A stretch of 64,000 bases of DNA from an uncultured Oscillospiraceae bacterium. Its GTDB lineage: Bacteria > Bacillota > Clostridia > Oscillospirales > Oscillospiraceae. The notes beneath the pieces are model-generated. The model did not search any database and was not told where the DNA came from. It worked only from the letters and a program-made list of their open reading frames with translations. The DNA lies in assembly GCA_910587255.1 (NCBI GenBank), contig CAJUKT010000001.1, positions 1 through 64,000 of the forward strand. Direction: 5' to 3'. Of the stretch, positions 8,372 to 16,202 are shown piece after piece (the first letter of the stretch is position 1; every line of letters begins with the position of its first letter). Made by a program: the position numbers and the translations under genes.

Positions 8372-9802
8372 GTGATATTTTCCAGCCCGTATTTTCTCTT
8401 CCTCTACTTCCCCATCGTGCTCACGCTCTACTATATCTCCCCCCTGCGCTGGCGCAATCCGGTGCTGCTCATCGTCAACCTGATTTTCTACGGCTGGGGC
8501 GAGCCGGTGTACGTGCTCATCATGTTCCTCTCCATCGCCATCGACTACTCCCACGGGCGCATCGTCACCCGCTGCAAGGCGGCGGGCAATGACAGGGGCG
8601 CGCGCATGGCGGTGGCCTCGTCGGTAGTGTTCAACCTGCTGCTGCTGGGCTTCTTCAAGTATTACAACTTCATCGCCGGCAGCCTGGCAACGGCGGGCCT
8701 GGGCTTCCTGCCCGTCATTGACAGCCTCCCCCTGCCCGGCGGCTCCATCCCCTTCACCCTGCCCATCGGCATCTCCTTCTATACCTTCCAGACCATGAGC
8801 TACACCATCGACGTGTACCGGGGGGACGCCCGCTGCCAGAAGAACATCGTCACCTTCGGCGCCTTCGTCACCCTGTTCCCCCAGCTCATCGCCGGGCCCA
8901 TTATCAAGTACAAGGACCTGGACGACCAGCTGGAGCGGCGGGAGCACACCTTTGAGAAGTTCGCCTCCGGCGTCCAGCGCTTCACTGTGGGCGCGTGTAA
9001 AAAGGTTTTGCTTGCCAACGCCCTGGGCCCGCTGTGGGATGTGTATCTGGCCACGCCCTCCAGCCAGCTCACCACCCTGGGGGCGTGGCTGGGCATCGCC
9101 GCCTTCTCCCTCCAGCTCTACTTCGACTTCTCCGGCTACTCGGACATGGCCATCGGCCTGGGGCGGATGCTGGGCTTCGAGTTTTTGGAGAACTTCAACT
9201 ACCCCTATCTCTCCAAGTCGGCCAGCGAGTTCTGGCGGCGCTGGCACATCTCCCTGGGCAGCTGGTTTCGGGAGTACCTGTACTTCCCCCTGGGGGGCAG
9301 CCGGGTAAGCCGGGGCCGGATGGTGTTCAATCTGCTCATTGTCTGGGCGGCCACCGGCATCTGGCATGGGGCCAGCTGGAACTTCCTGCTCTGGGGCCTG
9401 TACTGGTTTGTGTGGATCACGCTGGAAAAGCTGTGGCTGGGCAAGGCGCTGGACAGGATCCCCGGGTGGCTGGCCCACGTGTACGGCATTGTCATCGCCG
9501 TTGTGGGCTGGGCCATCTTCGCCGTGGAGGATTTCTCCGCCATGGGCCCGTACCTGGCCGCCATGTTCGGCTTTGGGGCGGGGGCGCTGGATGCGGATTT
9601 CCTCTACTATCTGCGCAACTACCTGCCCATCCTGGCCATCGCCATCGCGGCCGCCACGCCGCTGGGCAAAATCCTCTGGCGCAGGCTGCCGGAGCGGGCG
9701 CGGCTGGCCGCCTTCCCGGTGCTGATGCTGGCGGGACTGGTATTCACCACCGCCTACCTGGTGGACGGCACCTATAACCCGTTCCTGTATTTCCGCTTCT
9801 AA
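8372..9802 (+). CDS. MBOAT family membrane O-acyltransferase (AlgI/DltB-like)
   Basis: A 476-aa polytopic protein of the membrane-bound O-acyltransferase family. Such enzymes move acyl groups across the membrane onto extracellular polymers such as teichoic acid, alginate or cellulose. Visible motifs are the N-terminal SSPYFLFLYFP, the central TFQTMSYTIDVYRG, YFDFSGYSDMAIGLGRMLGF, and FWRRWHISLGSWFREYLYFPLGG. The catalytic His is in GIWHGASWNFLLWG (His332). About ten hydrophobic segments are evident. The start is GTG 8372 behind GAGGTGAAG. The stop lies 12 nt before the DHHW gene, its usual partner. Acceptor polymer unknown. Confidence 0.9.
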   Translation: MIFSSPYFLFLYFPIVLTLYYISPLRWRNPVLLIVNLIFYGWGEPVYVLIMFLSIAIDYSHGRIVTRCKAAGNDRGARMAVASSVVFNLLLLGFFKYYNFIAGSLATAGLGFLPVIDSLPLPGGSIPFTLPIGISFYTFQTMSYTIDVYRGDARCQKNIVTFGAFVTLFPQLIAGPIIKYKDLDDQLERREHTFEKFASGVQRFTVGACKKVLLANALGPLWDVYLATPSSQLTTLGAWLGIAAFSLQLYFDFSGYSDMAIGLGRMLGFEFLENFNYPYLSKSASEFWRRWHISLGSWFREYLYFPLGGSRVSRGRMVFNLLIVWAATGIWHGASWNFLLWGLYWFVWITLEKLWLGKALDRIPGWLAHVYGIVIAVVGWAIFAVEDFSAMGPYLAAMFGFGAGALDADFLYYLRNYLPILAIAIAAATPLGKILWRRLPERARLAAFPVLMLAGLVFTTAYLVDGTYNPFLYFRF

Positions 9803-9814
9803 GGAGGTGTCGGC

Positions 9815-10975
9815 ATGAGCAAAAAATATTCCACTTTCATCACCGCGCTGTTCTGCCTGTTCATCTTCGGCTTTGGGATTGCCCTCATCCTCTCCCCCAG
9901 CCGGGACTTTTCCGACCAGGAGAACCGCTATCTGGCCCAGTTCAAGGCCCCCACGCTGAAAACCCTGCGCTCGGGGGAGTTTATGGAGAAGTTTGAGGAC
10001 TATGTCACCGACCAGTTCCCCCTGCGGGACCAGTGGATTCAGCTCAAGGCCCTCTCGGAGCGGGCGCTGGGCAAGCAGGAAAACAACGGGGTCTATTTCG
10101 GCACCGACGGCCAAACCCTGTTCGCCCAGTTTAAGGCCCCCTCCGGCGATGAGCTGGAGCAGAAGGTGGGCTTTGTAAACAAGCTGGGGGCCAACCTGGA
10201 CGTGCCGGTGTATTTCTCCCTGGTGCCGGACAAGAGCTTTGTCCTGGCGGACCTCCTCCCCCCCAACGCCCCCAGCGTGGACGACGGCTCCACCATTGAG
10301 GAGGCCCAGGCGCTTTGCGGGGACAGGGTGACGTATATCGACCTGCGGACTATGCTGACCGGGGAACGGGACGCGTTCTACCGTACCGACCACCACTGGA
10401 CTACCATGGGAGCCCGGCTTGCGTTCCAGCGGCTGATGTCGGGGATGGACCTTGTCCGTCCGATAGCGGCGGAGGATCTGAACGGGCTGTCCTACCAGGG
10501 GCTGTCCTACACCGAGGTGAGCGGCAGCTTCTACGGCACCACCTACTCCGCCTCCGGGGCGGGCTGGGTGGAGCCGGACATCATCTGCACCGTCATACCC
10601 GAGGGGGGCACAAAAGGGAACGTCACCGTCACCCGCTACCCCGAGGGCGCGCCCATCGAGGGCGGGCTGTACTACCCGGAAAAGCTGGCGGTCAAAGACA
10701 AGTACGCCTACTTCCTGGGGGGCAACCAGCCCTTGTGCGTCATCAAAAATCCCGACGCCGCCAGCGGGAAGCTGCTGGTAATCCGGGACTCCTACGCCGA
10801 CTCCCTGGCCCCCTTCCTGGCGGAGGAGTTCCAGGAGGTCCACCTGTTCGACCTGCGGTATAACAACCTGTCTCTGAAGCAGTACGTGGCGGACAACGGC
10901 ATCGGCCAGGTGCTGGTGCTCTACTCCGCGGCCAACTTCTCCACCGACCAGAACCTGTTCAAGCTGGGGATGTAA
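9815..10975 (+). CDS. DHHW-family protein, MBOAT partner (AlgJ/AlgX-like)
   Basis: A 386-aa membrane-anchored extracytoplasmic protein with one N-terminal transmembrane segment (about residues 7-27) and an SGNH-like fold. The family signature DHHW is at residues 192-195 (TDHHWTTMGA), and a likely catalytic Ser/Asp region is VIRDSYADSLAPFL. Family members act with MBOAT proteins to transfer the acyl group onto the polymer outside the cell. It lies 12 nt downstream of the MBOAT gene with an AAGGAGG site, so the two are co-translated. The polymer is not identifiable from sequence. Confidence 0.87.
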   Translation: MSKKYSTFITALFCLFIFGFGIALILSPSRDFSDQENRYLAQFKAPTLKTLRSGEFMEKFEDYVTDQFPLRDQWIQLKALSERALGKQENNGVYFGTDGQTLFAQFKAPSGDELEQKVGFVNKLGANLDVPVYFSLVPDKSFVLADLLPPNAPSVDDGSTIEEAQALCGDRVTYIDLRTMLTGERDAFYRTDHHWTTMGARLAFQRLMSGMDLVRPIAAEDLNGLSYQGLSYTEVSGSFYGTTYSASGAGWVEPDIICTVIPEGGTKGNVTVTRYPEGAPIEGGLYYPEKLAVKDKYAYFLGGNQPLCVIKNPDAASGKLLVIRDSYADSLAPFLAEEFQEVHLFDLRYNNLSLKQYVADNGIGQVLVLYSAANFSTDQNLFKLGM

Positions 10976-11046
10976 CCCCGCTCCCCCGGCTTCGATGGAA
11001 ACCGGCGGCGCACAGAAGCTGCGCACCGGGCCCGTGCCTGCAAAAT

Positions 11047-11076
11047 CCCCTCCGGCGGCTGCCGGAGGGGATTCGT
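11047..11076. terminator. Bidirectional terminator between DHHW gene and DUF3021 gene
   Basis: Stem CCCCTCCGGC / GCCGGAGGGG with a GGCT loop. T-rich sequence follows on the plus strand, and ATTTTG on the minus strand. It lies between convergent genes. Confidence 0.75.
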
Positions 11077-11520
11077 TTATTTCTTGTCCCGGTTCCTGCG
11101 GTACCAGTCCAGCCGGTCGTCCCACCTGCGGCCGCTGGCGCGGTAGTAGATCTCGATGCCCCCCGCGATGGCCGCAAAGATGAGCAGGAACGCCACCCCA
11201 AAGCTCACCCACGCCCAGGCGTTCTCCACCGGGAACCAGCCGAAGCCCACGGCGAAGACGGTGAGGATGGCCCCGAATACCACAAAGAACAGTACCATGC
11301 GCCAGCCGTAAGCCAGTTTTTTGATGAGCAGGCCGGAAAACGCCACCACCTGCACCAGGCCCGACATCACGCCCACCAGCAGCAGGGAGAACAGCGCGGA
11401 CAGGGACGCGCCCTCCTGCTGGAACGCCCACAGGAAGAAGAGATAGATACACATGGCGGCGGTGTAGTTCAGCGCCGCCCGCTCCTTCACAGCTATCACC
11501 ACGTCAAAAAATTTTTTCAT
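11077..11520 (-). CDS. DUF3021 family membrane protein
   Basis: A 147-aa protein with four hydrophobic segments (roughly residues 18-35, 42-62, 73-95, 101-125) and a basic C-terminal tail (YYRASGRRWDDRLDWYRR). It matches the DUF3021 type that is nearly always paired with a LytTR DNA-binding protein. It lies 13 nt downstream of the LytTR gene. Such pairs are thought to be small membrane-linked regulatory modules; their signals are unknown. Confidence 0.85.
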   Translation of the reverse strand: MKKFFDVVIAVKERAALNYTAAMCIYLFFLWAFQQEGASLSALFSLLLVGVMSGLVQVVAFSGLLIKKLAYGWRMVLFFVVFGAILTVFAVGFGWFPVENAWAWVSFGVAFLLIFAAIAGGIEIYYRASGRRWDDRLDWYRRNRDKK

Positions 11521-11533
11521 CTCGCCGCTCCTT

Positions 11534-11971
11534 TCACAATCCCAGCTTTGCCTTGATGGCGGGGACGTACTGGCGGTTGGCCACCACCACCTCGCCGTTA
11601 CTCATGGTCAGACGCATCCGCCCGCCGAAGTCGGGGCGCAGCGACTTCACCTGGTCAAAATTCACGATGGCCGACTTGCTCACCCGGACGAAATCCCACC
11701 CTGCCAGCTGGCCCTCCAGCTCGTACAGCCGCAGCCGGGTCTCATACACCCCGCCCGCCGTGTACAGGAAGGTCCCCCGGTCCACGGTGTCGATGTAGAG
11801 CACCTCCGCCCCGTCCAGAATGCAGGTCTCACCGTCCTTCTCCCCGGTGAGCCGGGCGCCGGCCAGCCGCAGCAGCTCGATGAGCCGGGCGGTCTGGGCG
11901 TCCAGCCGGGGACAGCGCACGCTCACCTCCGTCTGCTCCAGCTCCGGGCACTCCTCCACGGTCACTTTCAT
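11534..11971 (-). CDS. LytTR-family DNA-binding response protein
   Basis: A 145-aa protein with a LytTR DNA-binding domain over about residues 40-143: VLYIDTVDRGTFLYTAGGVYETRLRLYELEGQL, then FVRVSKSAIVNFDQV, then LTMSNGEVVVANRQYVPAIKA. It has no receiver domain, so it is a stand-alone regulator. AAAGGAGG directly abuts the ATG at 11980 but is 9 nt from the ATG at 11971, so the latter start is chosen. It pairs with the downstream DUF3021 gene and probably controls its own operon. Confidence 0.88.
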   Translation of the reverse strand: MKVTVEECPELEQTEVSVRCPRLDAQTARLIELLRLAGARLTGEKDGETCILDGAEVLYIDTVDRGTFLYTAGGVYETRLRLYELEGQLAGWDFVRVSKSAIVNFDQVKSLRPDFGGRMRLTMSNGEVVVANRQYVPAIKAKLGL

Positions 11972-12080
11972 GGGCGTCATCCTCCTTTCGCAGCTGCACC
12001 CTGAGCATACACGACGGCCCCGCCCTTGGCAAGGGGCGCGGACGCGACCTGCCGGAAAGGCCGCCCAAGATACGCAAAAC

Positions 12081-12105
12081 CGGGCGCGGAAAAATTCCGC
12101 GCCCG
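12081..12105 (-). terminator. Terminator of corA
   Basis: 11-bp perfect stem CGGGCGCGGAA / TTCCGCGCCCG with a 3-nt loop; GTTTTG follows in the minus direction. Confidence 0.75.
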
Positions 12106-12112
12106 ATTGGAG

Positions 12113-12128
12113 CGTTTCACGTGAAACA
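12113..12128. promoter_or_regulatory. parS-like ParB (Spo0J) binding site
   Basis: CGTTTCACGTGAAACA matches the Bacillus parS consensus TGTTTCACGTGAAACA at 15 of 16 positions. It lies in the gap just beyond the corA stop. A second copy is at 23179-23196. Confidence 0.8.
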
Positions 12129-12134
12129 TTCGTT

Positions 12135-13061
12135 TTACAGCAGGTCCTTCTTCTTCAGCACAATTCCCGCCACCACGATGATGGTCACGGAGATGAGCAG
12201 CGGCGGCCAGAAGCTCCCCGCGAAGGGCAGCCAGCCCACGTTCATGCCGTAGAAGCTGAACACGATGTTGGGCACCGTCATCAGGATGGTGACGGAGGCC
12301 AGCAGCTTCATGATGACGTTGAGGTTGTTGGAGATGACGGAGGCGAAGGCGTCCATCATGCCCGAGATGATGTCGGAGTAGATCTGGGCCATCTCAATGG
12401 CCTGGCGCACCTCGATGAGCACGTCCTCCAGCAGGTCGTGGTCCTCCTCATAGAGGGTGACGATCCGCCCCCGGAGGATCTTCTCCAGCGTCACCTCGTT
12501 GGCCTTCAGCGAGGTGTTGAAGTAGACCAGGGACTTCTCCAGATCCAGCAGCTGGATGAGCTCCTTATTCCGCTGGGACTTGTAGAGCTGCCGCTCCATA
12601 TGGTTGTAGGTCTTGTCGATCTGCTTGAGGTAATTCAGATACCGCTTGGCCACCAGCAGCAGGATATTCAGGATAAACCGGGTGCGCTGCTCGGTGCGCA
12701 CGTCCCGCACCATGCCGCTTTGCAAATCGCGCACCACCGAGGTCTCCTTCAGGCAGACGGTGATGATGTGCTTATCCGTGACAATGATGCCCATGGGCAG
12801 GGTGGAGTAGACCACGCCGGTCTCGTCCTGCTCCATGGCGGGGGTGTCCACGATAATGAGGGTGGAGCCGTCCTCCTTGTCGATGCGGGAGGTCTCCTCC
12901 TCGTCCAGGGCCGCCCGGAGGAAGGCGGGCTCCACCGCCAGGGTGGCGGCCACGGTTTTCAGCTCGTCCTCGCTGGGGTTGATGAGGTTCACCCAGCAGC
13001 CGTCGGTGACGGAGCTGAGCTGGGTCATTTTGCCCTCCACGGTCTTGTGGATGGTCATCAT
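12135..13061 (-). CDS. corA: CorA-family divalent metal ion channel
   Basis: Pentameric inner-membrane Mg/Co channel. The 308-aa product has a long N-terminal cytoplasmic domain and a coiled stalk helix (about 150-240). Two C-terminal transmembrane helices follow, with the pore signature YGMN in FSFYGMNVGWLPF between them and a basic end KKKDLL. Length is typical. Start ATG 13061 with AAAGGTG upstream; a second ATG follows immediately. An M-box riboswitch was looked for upstream and not recognised. Confidence 0.9.
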   Translation of the reverse strand: MMTIHKTVEGKMTQLSSVTDGCWVNLINPSEDELKTVAATLAVEPAFLRAALDEEETSRIDKEDGSTLIIVDTPAMEQDETGVVYSTLPMGIIVTDKHIITVCLKETSVVRDLQSGMVRDVRTEQRTRFILNILLLVAKRYLNYLKQIDKTYNHMERQLYKSQRNKELIQLLDLEKSLVYFNTSLKANEVTLEKILRGRIVTLYEEDHDLLEDVLIEVRQAIEMAQIYSDIISGMMDAFASVISNNLNVIMKLLASVTILMTVPNIVFSFYGMNVGWLPFAGSFWPPLLISVTIIVVAGIVLKKKDLL

Positions 13062-13132
13062 ACGCGCTCACACCTTTCCCGGCGCGGTGGAAAAGGGTAA
13101 AAAAATCCCCGCCGCGCCCCATGTAAAATCAT

Positions 13133-13156
13133 CCTGTTGACAGCGGCGTCAACAGG
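13133..13156. promoter_or_regulatory. Operator-like palindrome upstream of corA
   Basis: CCTGTTGAC / GTCAACAGG, perfect 9-nt arms around a 6-nt centre, about 72 nt upstream of the corA start. The spacing suits a repressor site or the base of an RNA stem. Confidence 0.4.
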
Positions 13157-13615
13157 CGGCGGGCGCACGGGGAGACAGGGCAAGCTGACTCAGCGGGTGC
13201 GCCGTGTGGTTTGTGTACGGCTTTGACTGAACGGATCGCCTGACACGACGCATCTCACTTCCTTTATGGATTTCATTGCCGCCTCTGCGGCTTTTTTTAT
13301 TATATGCCTTTTCCCCTCCGATTGCAAGGGTAAAATCAGGCTTCCCTCCGATTGGGCTTGCCACCACGCTTGGATTGGCCGCACTGCAGGTCGCTTTCCC
13401 TCCGACTCAAGCAAAACCCGCCCCCGCTTCGCGGCGGCTGGGCTTTTGCTTTCGCTTCGGTCCAAGCTCCCCTGTGCGGCTATCCTCGCGCTAGCACCAC
13501 ACTCCGATTGGGCGCATTACGGGGCGGCTTCCCTCCGGTTTGGACAAAACCCATACGGGCCTCTGGCCCTCCCTGGGCTTTTTGTCCTCGCTTCGGTCCA
13601 TCCGCCCCTATGCGC
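13157..13615. repeat. Gene-free stretch upstream of corA with GC-rich intergenic repeats
   Basis: No credible gene over about 450 bp. At 13286-13308 there is a GCCGCctctGCGGC stem with a T7 tract, a plus-strand terminator-like hairpin. From about 13310 onward the units ttccctccgattgg, ccctccgac and gcttcggtccatccgc recur. The block 13540-13605 (ggcttccctccg ... ggctttttgtcctcgcttcggtccatccgc) is a close imperfect copy of 17092-17172. Confidence 0.7.
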
Positions 13616-14203
13616 CTATCGTCGCGTCAGCAGCAGCGGTTGCAGCTGCTCCCCCCGCACGGCGGCCTCGATGGTCTCGGGCACCAGGGTGAAGTCCGCT
13701 ACCAGGGAGGCGGGCTTGCCCTCATAGTCGTCCTGGCCGAAGGGGACGAAAAACACATTCCTGCGGTTGAGCAGAAGCCCCAGGTTGGGGGCGGACGCGC
13801 CCAAGCCGTCGTTGGTGGACGCCGCCAGCACCAGGGGCCTGCCGTTGCGCAGGTGGGCCTTGGCCGCCATGGTGACGGCGGTATCGGTGATGCCGTGGGC
13901 CAGCTTGCCCAGGGTATTGCCCGTGCAGGGGCACACGACCAGCACATCCAGCAGCCCCTTGGGCCCGATGGGCTCCGCCCCGGCCACGGTGGATACCACC
14001 CGCCTGCCGCAGATGCGCTCCATCTCCCGCATGAAGTCGTGGGCCGCGCCGAAGCGGGTGTCGGTGCGCGCCACCGTCTCGGACACGATGGGGGCCACCG
14101 GCCCGAAACGGGCGGCCGTCTGTTCCAGGGCGTTCAGCGCCCTGTCCATGGTGCAGAAGGACCCGCAGAAGGCGAAGCCCACACGCAATTCTTTGAGATT
14201 CAC
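13616..14203 (-). CDS. dpaB: Dipicolinate synthase subunit B
   Basis: Flavoprotein-like subunit of dipicolinate synthase (SpoVFB), which makes dipicolinic acid for the spore core in the mother cell. The 195-aa protein begins VNLKELRVGFAFCGSFCT and contains the flavin-type motifs VCPCTGNTLGKLAHGITD and LAASTNDGLG. It starts at a GTG (14203) that overlaps the dpaA TGA by 4 nt, with GGAGG about 10 nt upstream, so translation is coupled. Expression is expected late in sporulation under sigma-K or an equivalent. Confidence 0.95.
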   Translation of the reverse strand: MNLKELRVGFAFCGSFCTMDRALNALEQTAARFGPVAPIVSETVARTDTRFGAAHDFMREMERICGRRVVSTVAGAEPIGPKGLLDVLVVCPCTGNTLGKLAHGITDTAVTMAAKAHLRNGRPLVLAASTNDGLGASAPNLGLLLNRRNVFFVPFGQDDYEGKPASLVADFTLVPETIEAAVRGEQLQPLLLTRR

Positions 14204-15063
14204 TGCTCTGATTCCTCCATGATATGATAAATGGTGTCCTTGATGTACCGCCCCGAGGTGACGGGGGCCACCTTCCCCGGCAGCGACAGGGCCCATACCA
14301 CCCGCACCCCCAGAGCGGCGGCGGCGTCCAGGTCCACCCCGCCGGGGCGGGAGGCCAGGTCGATCACCAGCGCGCGCTCCTTGAGGGCGGCCAGCTCCTC
14401 CACCCCCAGCATCGGAGCGGGCACGGTGTTGAACACCAGGTCGTAGCTGCACAGCCAGTCGGACAGCCGCTCCACTCCCTCGCTGCCCAGCCCCATGCTC
14501 TCGGCGGCGGCCCGCTGCTCATACCGCCGGGCGCACACCCAGACCCGGGCCCCCAGCGCGCGCAGCCGGGGGGCCAGCGCCCGCCCCAGCCGTCCAAAGC
14601 CGATGACCAGCGCCCGGGCGTCGTGGATGGTGATGGGCAGCTCCTCCATGGCGATTTGGAGGGCGCCTTCGGCGGTGGGCACCGCGTTCATCACCGCCAG
14701 CTCCTCCCGGGCGAAATAGTCCCGGAGGACCAGGCCCCGCTCCCGGGCCATCCCTTCCAGCCCCTCCCCCGCCATCCCGGCGCACACCAGCTGCCCCGGG
14801 CGCAGGGCGTCCAGCACCTCCGAAAGCTCATGCCCCGCCGCCGCCAGGGGGGCGTTCAGCCGCCCGTCCGGCCCCGCCGCCGGCAGGGGCAGCACCACGC
14901 AGTCCGCCCGGTCCGCCCCCGCCATGGACGGCTCGCAGGCCGTCCCCTCCCCCCGCTCCAGGGCATAGGTATGTACGCTGTGTCCGTCATCGGCCAGCAG
15001 CGCCGCCAGCGCCGCCTGCCGGGGGTCGCCCCCCGCCACCCAAATGTTTTTTGCCCGCAGCAT
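14200..15063 (-). CDS. dpaA: Dipicolinate synthase subunit A
   Basis: NAD(P)-dependent Rossmann-fold subunit (SpoVFA) that oxidises the dihydrodipicolinate-derived precursor to dipicolinate. The 287-aa protein shows an N-terminal domain (KNIWVAGGDPRQAALAALLADDGHSV), the dinucleotide motif ALVIGFGRLGRALAPRLRALGA (about 150-171) and a C-terminal LPGKVAPVTSGRYIKDTI typical of DpaA. It is the first gene of the dpaAB pair and shows the organism forms endospores. Confidence 0.95.
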   Translation of the reverse strand: MLRAKNIWVAGGDPRQAALAALLADDGHSVHTYALERGEGTACEPSMAGADRADCVVLPLPAAGPDGRLNAPLAAAGHELSEVLDALRPGQLVCAGMAGEGLEGMARERGLVLRDYFAREELAVMNAVPTAEGALQIAMEELPITIHDARALVIGFGRLGRALAPRLRALGARVWVCARRYEQRAAAESMGLGSEGVERLSDWLCSYDLVFNTVPAPMLGVEELAALKERALVIDLASRPGGVDLDAAAALGVRVVWALSLPGKVAPVTSGRYIKDTIYHIMEESEQ

Positions 15064-15147
15064 GTGAAACCCTCCTGTCCGGCCTTTGGGCCTGATTCGT
15101 CGTCATTCCAGTGTATTCCCCGTTTTGCCGGAGGTGACTGCCCGCCA

Positions 15148-15176
15148 TTGACACCTCCCATCCGATCTGATATACT
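15148..15176 (+). promoter_or_regulatory. Promoter of the ribU riboswitch transcript
   Basis: Consensus TTGACA (15148-15153), 17-nt spacer, TATACT (15171-15176), about 25 nt before the aptamer. Confidence 0.85.
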
Positions 15177-15202
15177 GCCGGTGACAACTGAATAGCGGTA
15201 AT

Positions 15203-15360
15203 GTCTTCAGGGCAGGGTGAAATTCCCGATCGGCGGTAAAGCAGCCCCTGGTCAGACCGGCAGGATCGGTTTGGTCAGGGCGTCTAAAGTCCGCGAGCGC
15301 ACAAGCGCTGATTTGGCGTAATTCCAAAACCGACAGTGACAGTCTGGATTCGAAGAAGGT
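15203..15360 (+). promoter_or_regulatory. FMN riboswitch (RFN element)
   Basis: Aptamer recognised by the conserved opening TCTTCAGGGCAGGGTGAAAT, then TCCCGATCGGCGGTAAAGC, a central GTCCGCGAGCGC, and the closing CCGACAGTGACAGTCTGGAT and GAAGAAGG. It binds FMN and controls flavin genes. Here it lies in the leader of ribU. Confidence 0.95.
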
Positions 15361-15453
15361 GTGTGGAAGCAGTCAGCGGTGACGCCGGCTTTTTGCGCTT
15401 TTTTCGTCCATCTGCCCTTTGCCCTGCGGATATGCCCGGCACACCTGAATTCT

Positions 15454-15499
15454 TTCACGCCCGGACGGCATTTTGCCGCGTTCGGGCGTGAATTTTTTT
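15454..15499 (+). terminator. Terminator hairpin of the FMN riboswitch expression platform
   Basis: TTCACGCCCG ... CGGGCGTGAA outer stem with an inner CGGC/GCCG pairing and a following T7 tract, ending directly before the AGGAGG of ribU. This fits transcription attenuation when FMN is bound. Confidence 0.85.
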
Positions 15500-15514
15500 C
15501 AGGAGGTCTTTTTT

Positions 15515-16048
15515 ATGAACGGAAAAACAAAAACCATCGCGGCAATGGGAATACTCTGCGCCCTGGCCTACGCCGCCACCGCCGTGGGGCGGGTCCCACT
15601 GGTGCTCTTTTTGAAGTACGACCCCAAGGACGTTATCCTTGCCATCGGAGGCTTTGCCTTCGGCCCGTCCGCCTCCTTTGCCGCCGCCCTGGCCGTCTCC
15701 CTCGCGGAGCTGCTTACCATCAGCGAAACCGGCCCATGGGGGTTTGTCATGAACGTTATTTCCAGCTGCTCCTTTGCCTGTACGGCCTCGTTCCTTTACA
15801 AGAGAAGGCGGACGCTCCCGGGAGCCGCCGCCGGGCTTTTGGCGGACTGGGTATGTATGGTCTGCGTCATGCTGTTCTGGAATTACCTGGTCGCCCCCAT
15901 CTACATGGGCTATCCCAGGCAGGCTGTGGCCCAGCTGCTCCTTTCGGTGTTTCTGCCCTTTAACCTCATCAAGGGGGGAGTGAACGCCGCCCTCACCCTG
16001 CTTTTATACAGGCCCCTCACCGCCGCCCTCTCCCCCCTCCGGCCGTAG
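15515..16048 (+). CDS. ribU: Riboflavin ECF transporter S component
   Basis: Substrate-binding membrane subunit of an energy-coupling factor importer for riboflavin. It is a 177-aa protein of about six hydrophobic helices. Family features include the N-terminal MGILCALAYAATAVGRVP, FLKYDPKDV and the FGPSASF segment. The energising EcfA/A'/T subunits are not in this window and are shared in this family. Assignment is strengthened by the FMN riboswitch upstream. Start ATG 15515 with AGGAGG at 15501-15506; the longer in-frame ORF would overlap the terminator. Confidence 0.93.
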   Translation: MNGKTKTIAAMGILCALAYAATAVGRVPLVLFLKYDPKDVILAIGGFAFGPSASFAAALAVSLAELLTISETGPWGFVMNVISSCSFACTASFLYKRRRTLPGAAAGLLADWVCMVCVMLFWNYLVAPIYMGYPRQAVAQLLLSVFLPFNLIKGGVNAALTLLLYRPLTAALSPLRP

Positions 16049-16068
16049 CCGCCCTGCGGGCAAATTCC

Positions 16069-16133
16069 GCCCGCTTGAACATGGACGGCGTGCCCCGCGT
16101 CCGTGCATGTGGGCAATGTTTAAACAGACCCTA
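16069..16133. mobile_element. Internally deleted relic of the MITE-like element (copy A3)
   Basis: The left part (CTTGAACATGGACGGCGTGCCC) and right part (GCATGTGGGCAATGTTTAAACAGACCC, followed by TA) align with the two ends of copies A1/A2 at roughly three-quarters identity. About 100 bp of the middle is missing. Judged by eye. Confidence 0.5.
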
Positions 16134-16202
16134 TTCCGAAAGCGCAATATTTTCCCAAAACCGGGCATACTACCCCTACCAAATACATTTGGAGGGATCA
16201 CC

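Noticed and set aside
6671..11452. 1593-codon antisense reading frame
   Set aside because: Lies opposite the lipoprotein, MBOAT and DHHW genes, which have clear motifs. The frame is stop-poor only because of GC-rich third positions and shows Pro/Gly/Arg-rich shadow composition.
13062..13300. M-box magnesium riboswitch upstream of corA
   Set aside because: Considered because CorA genes can be M-box controlled, but I could not find the conserved aptamer segments; only a short palindrome is present.
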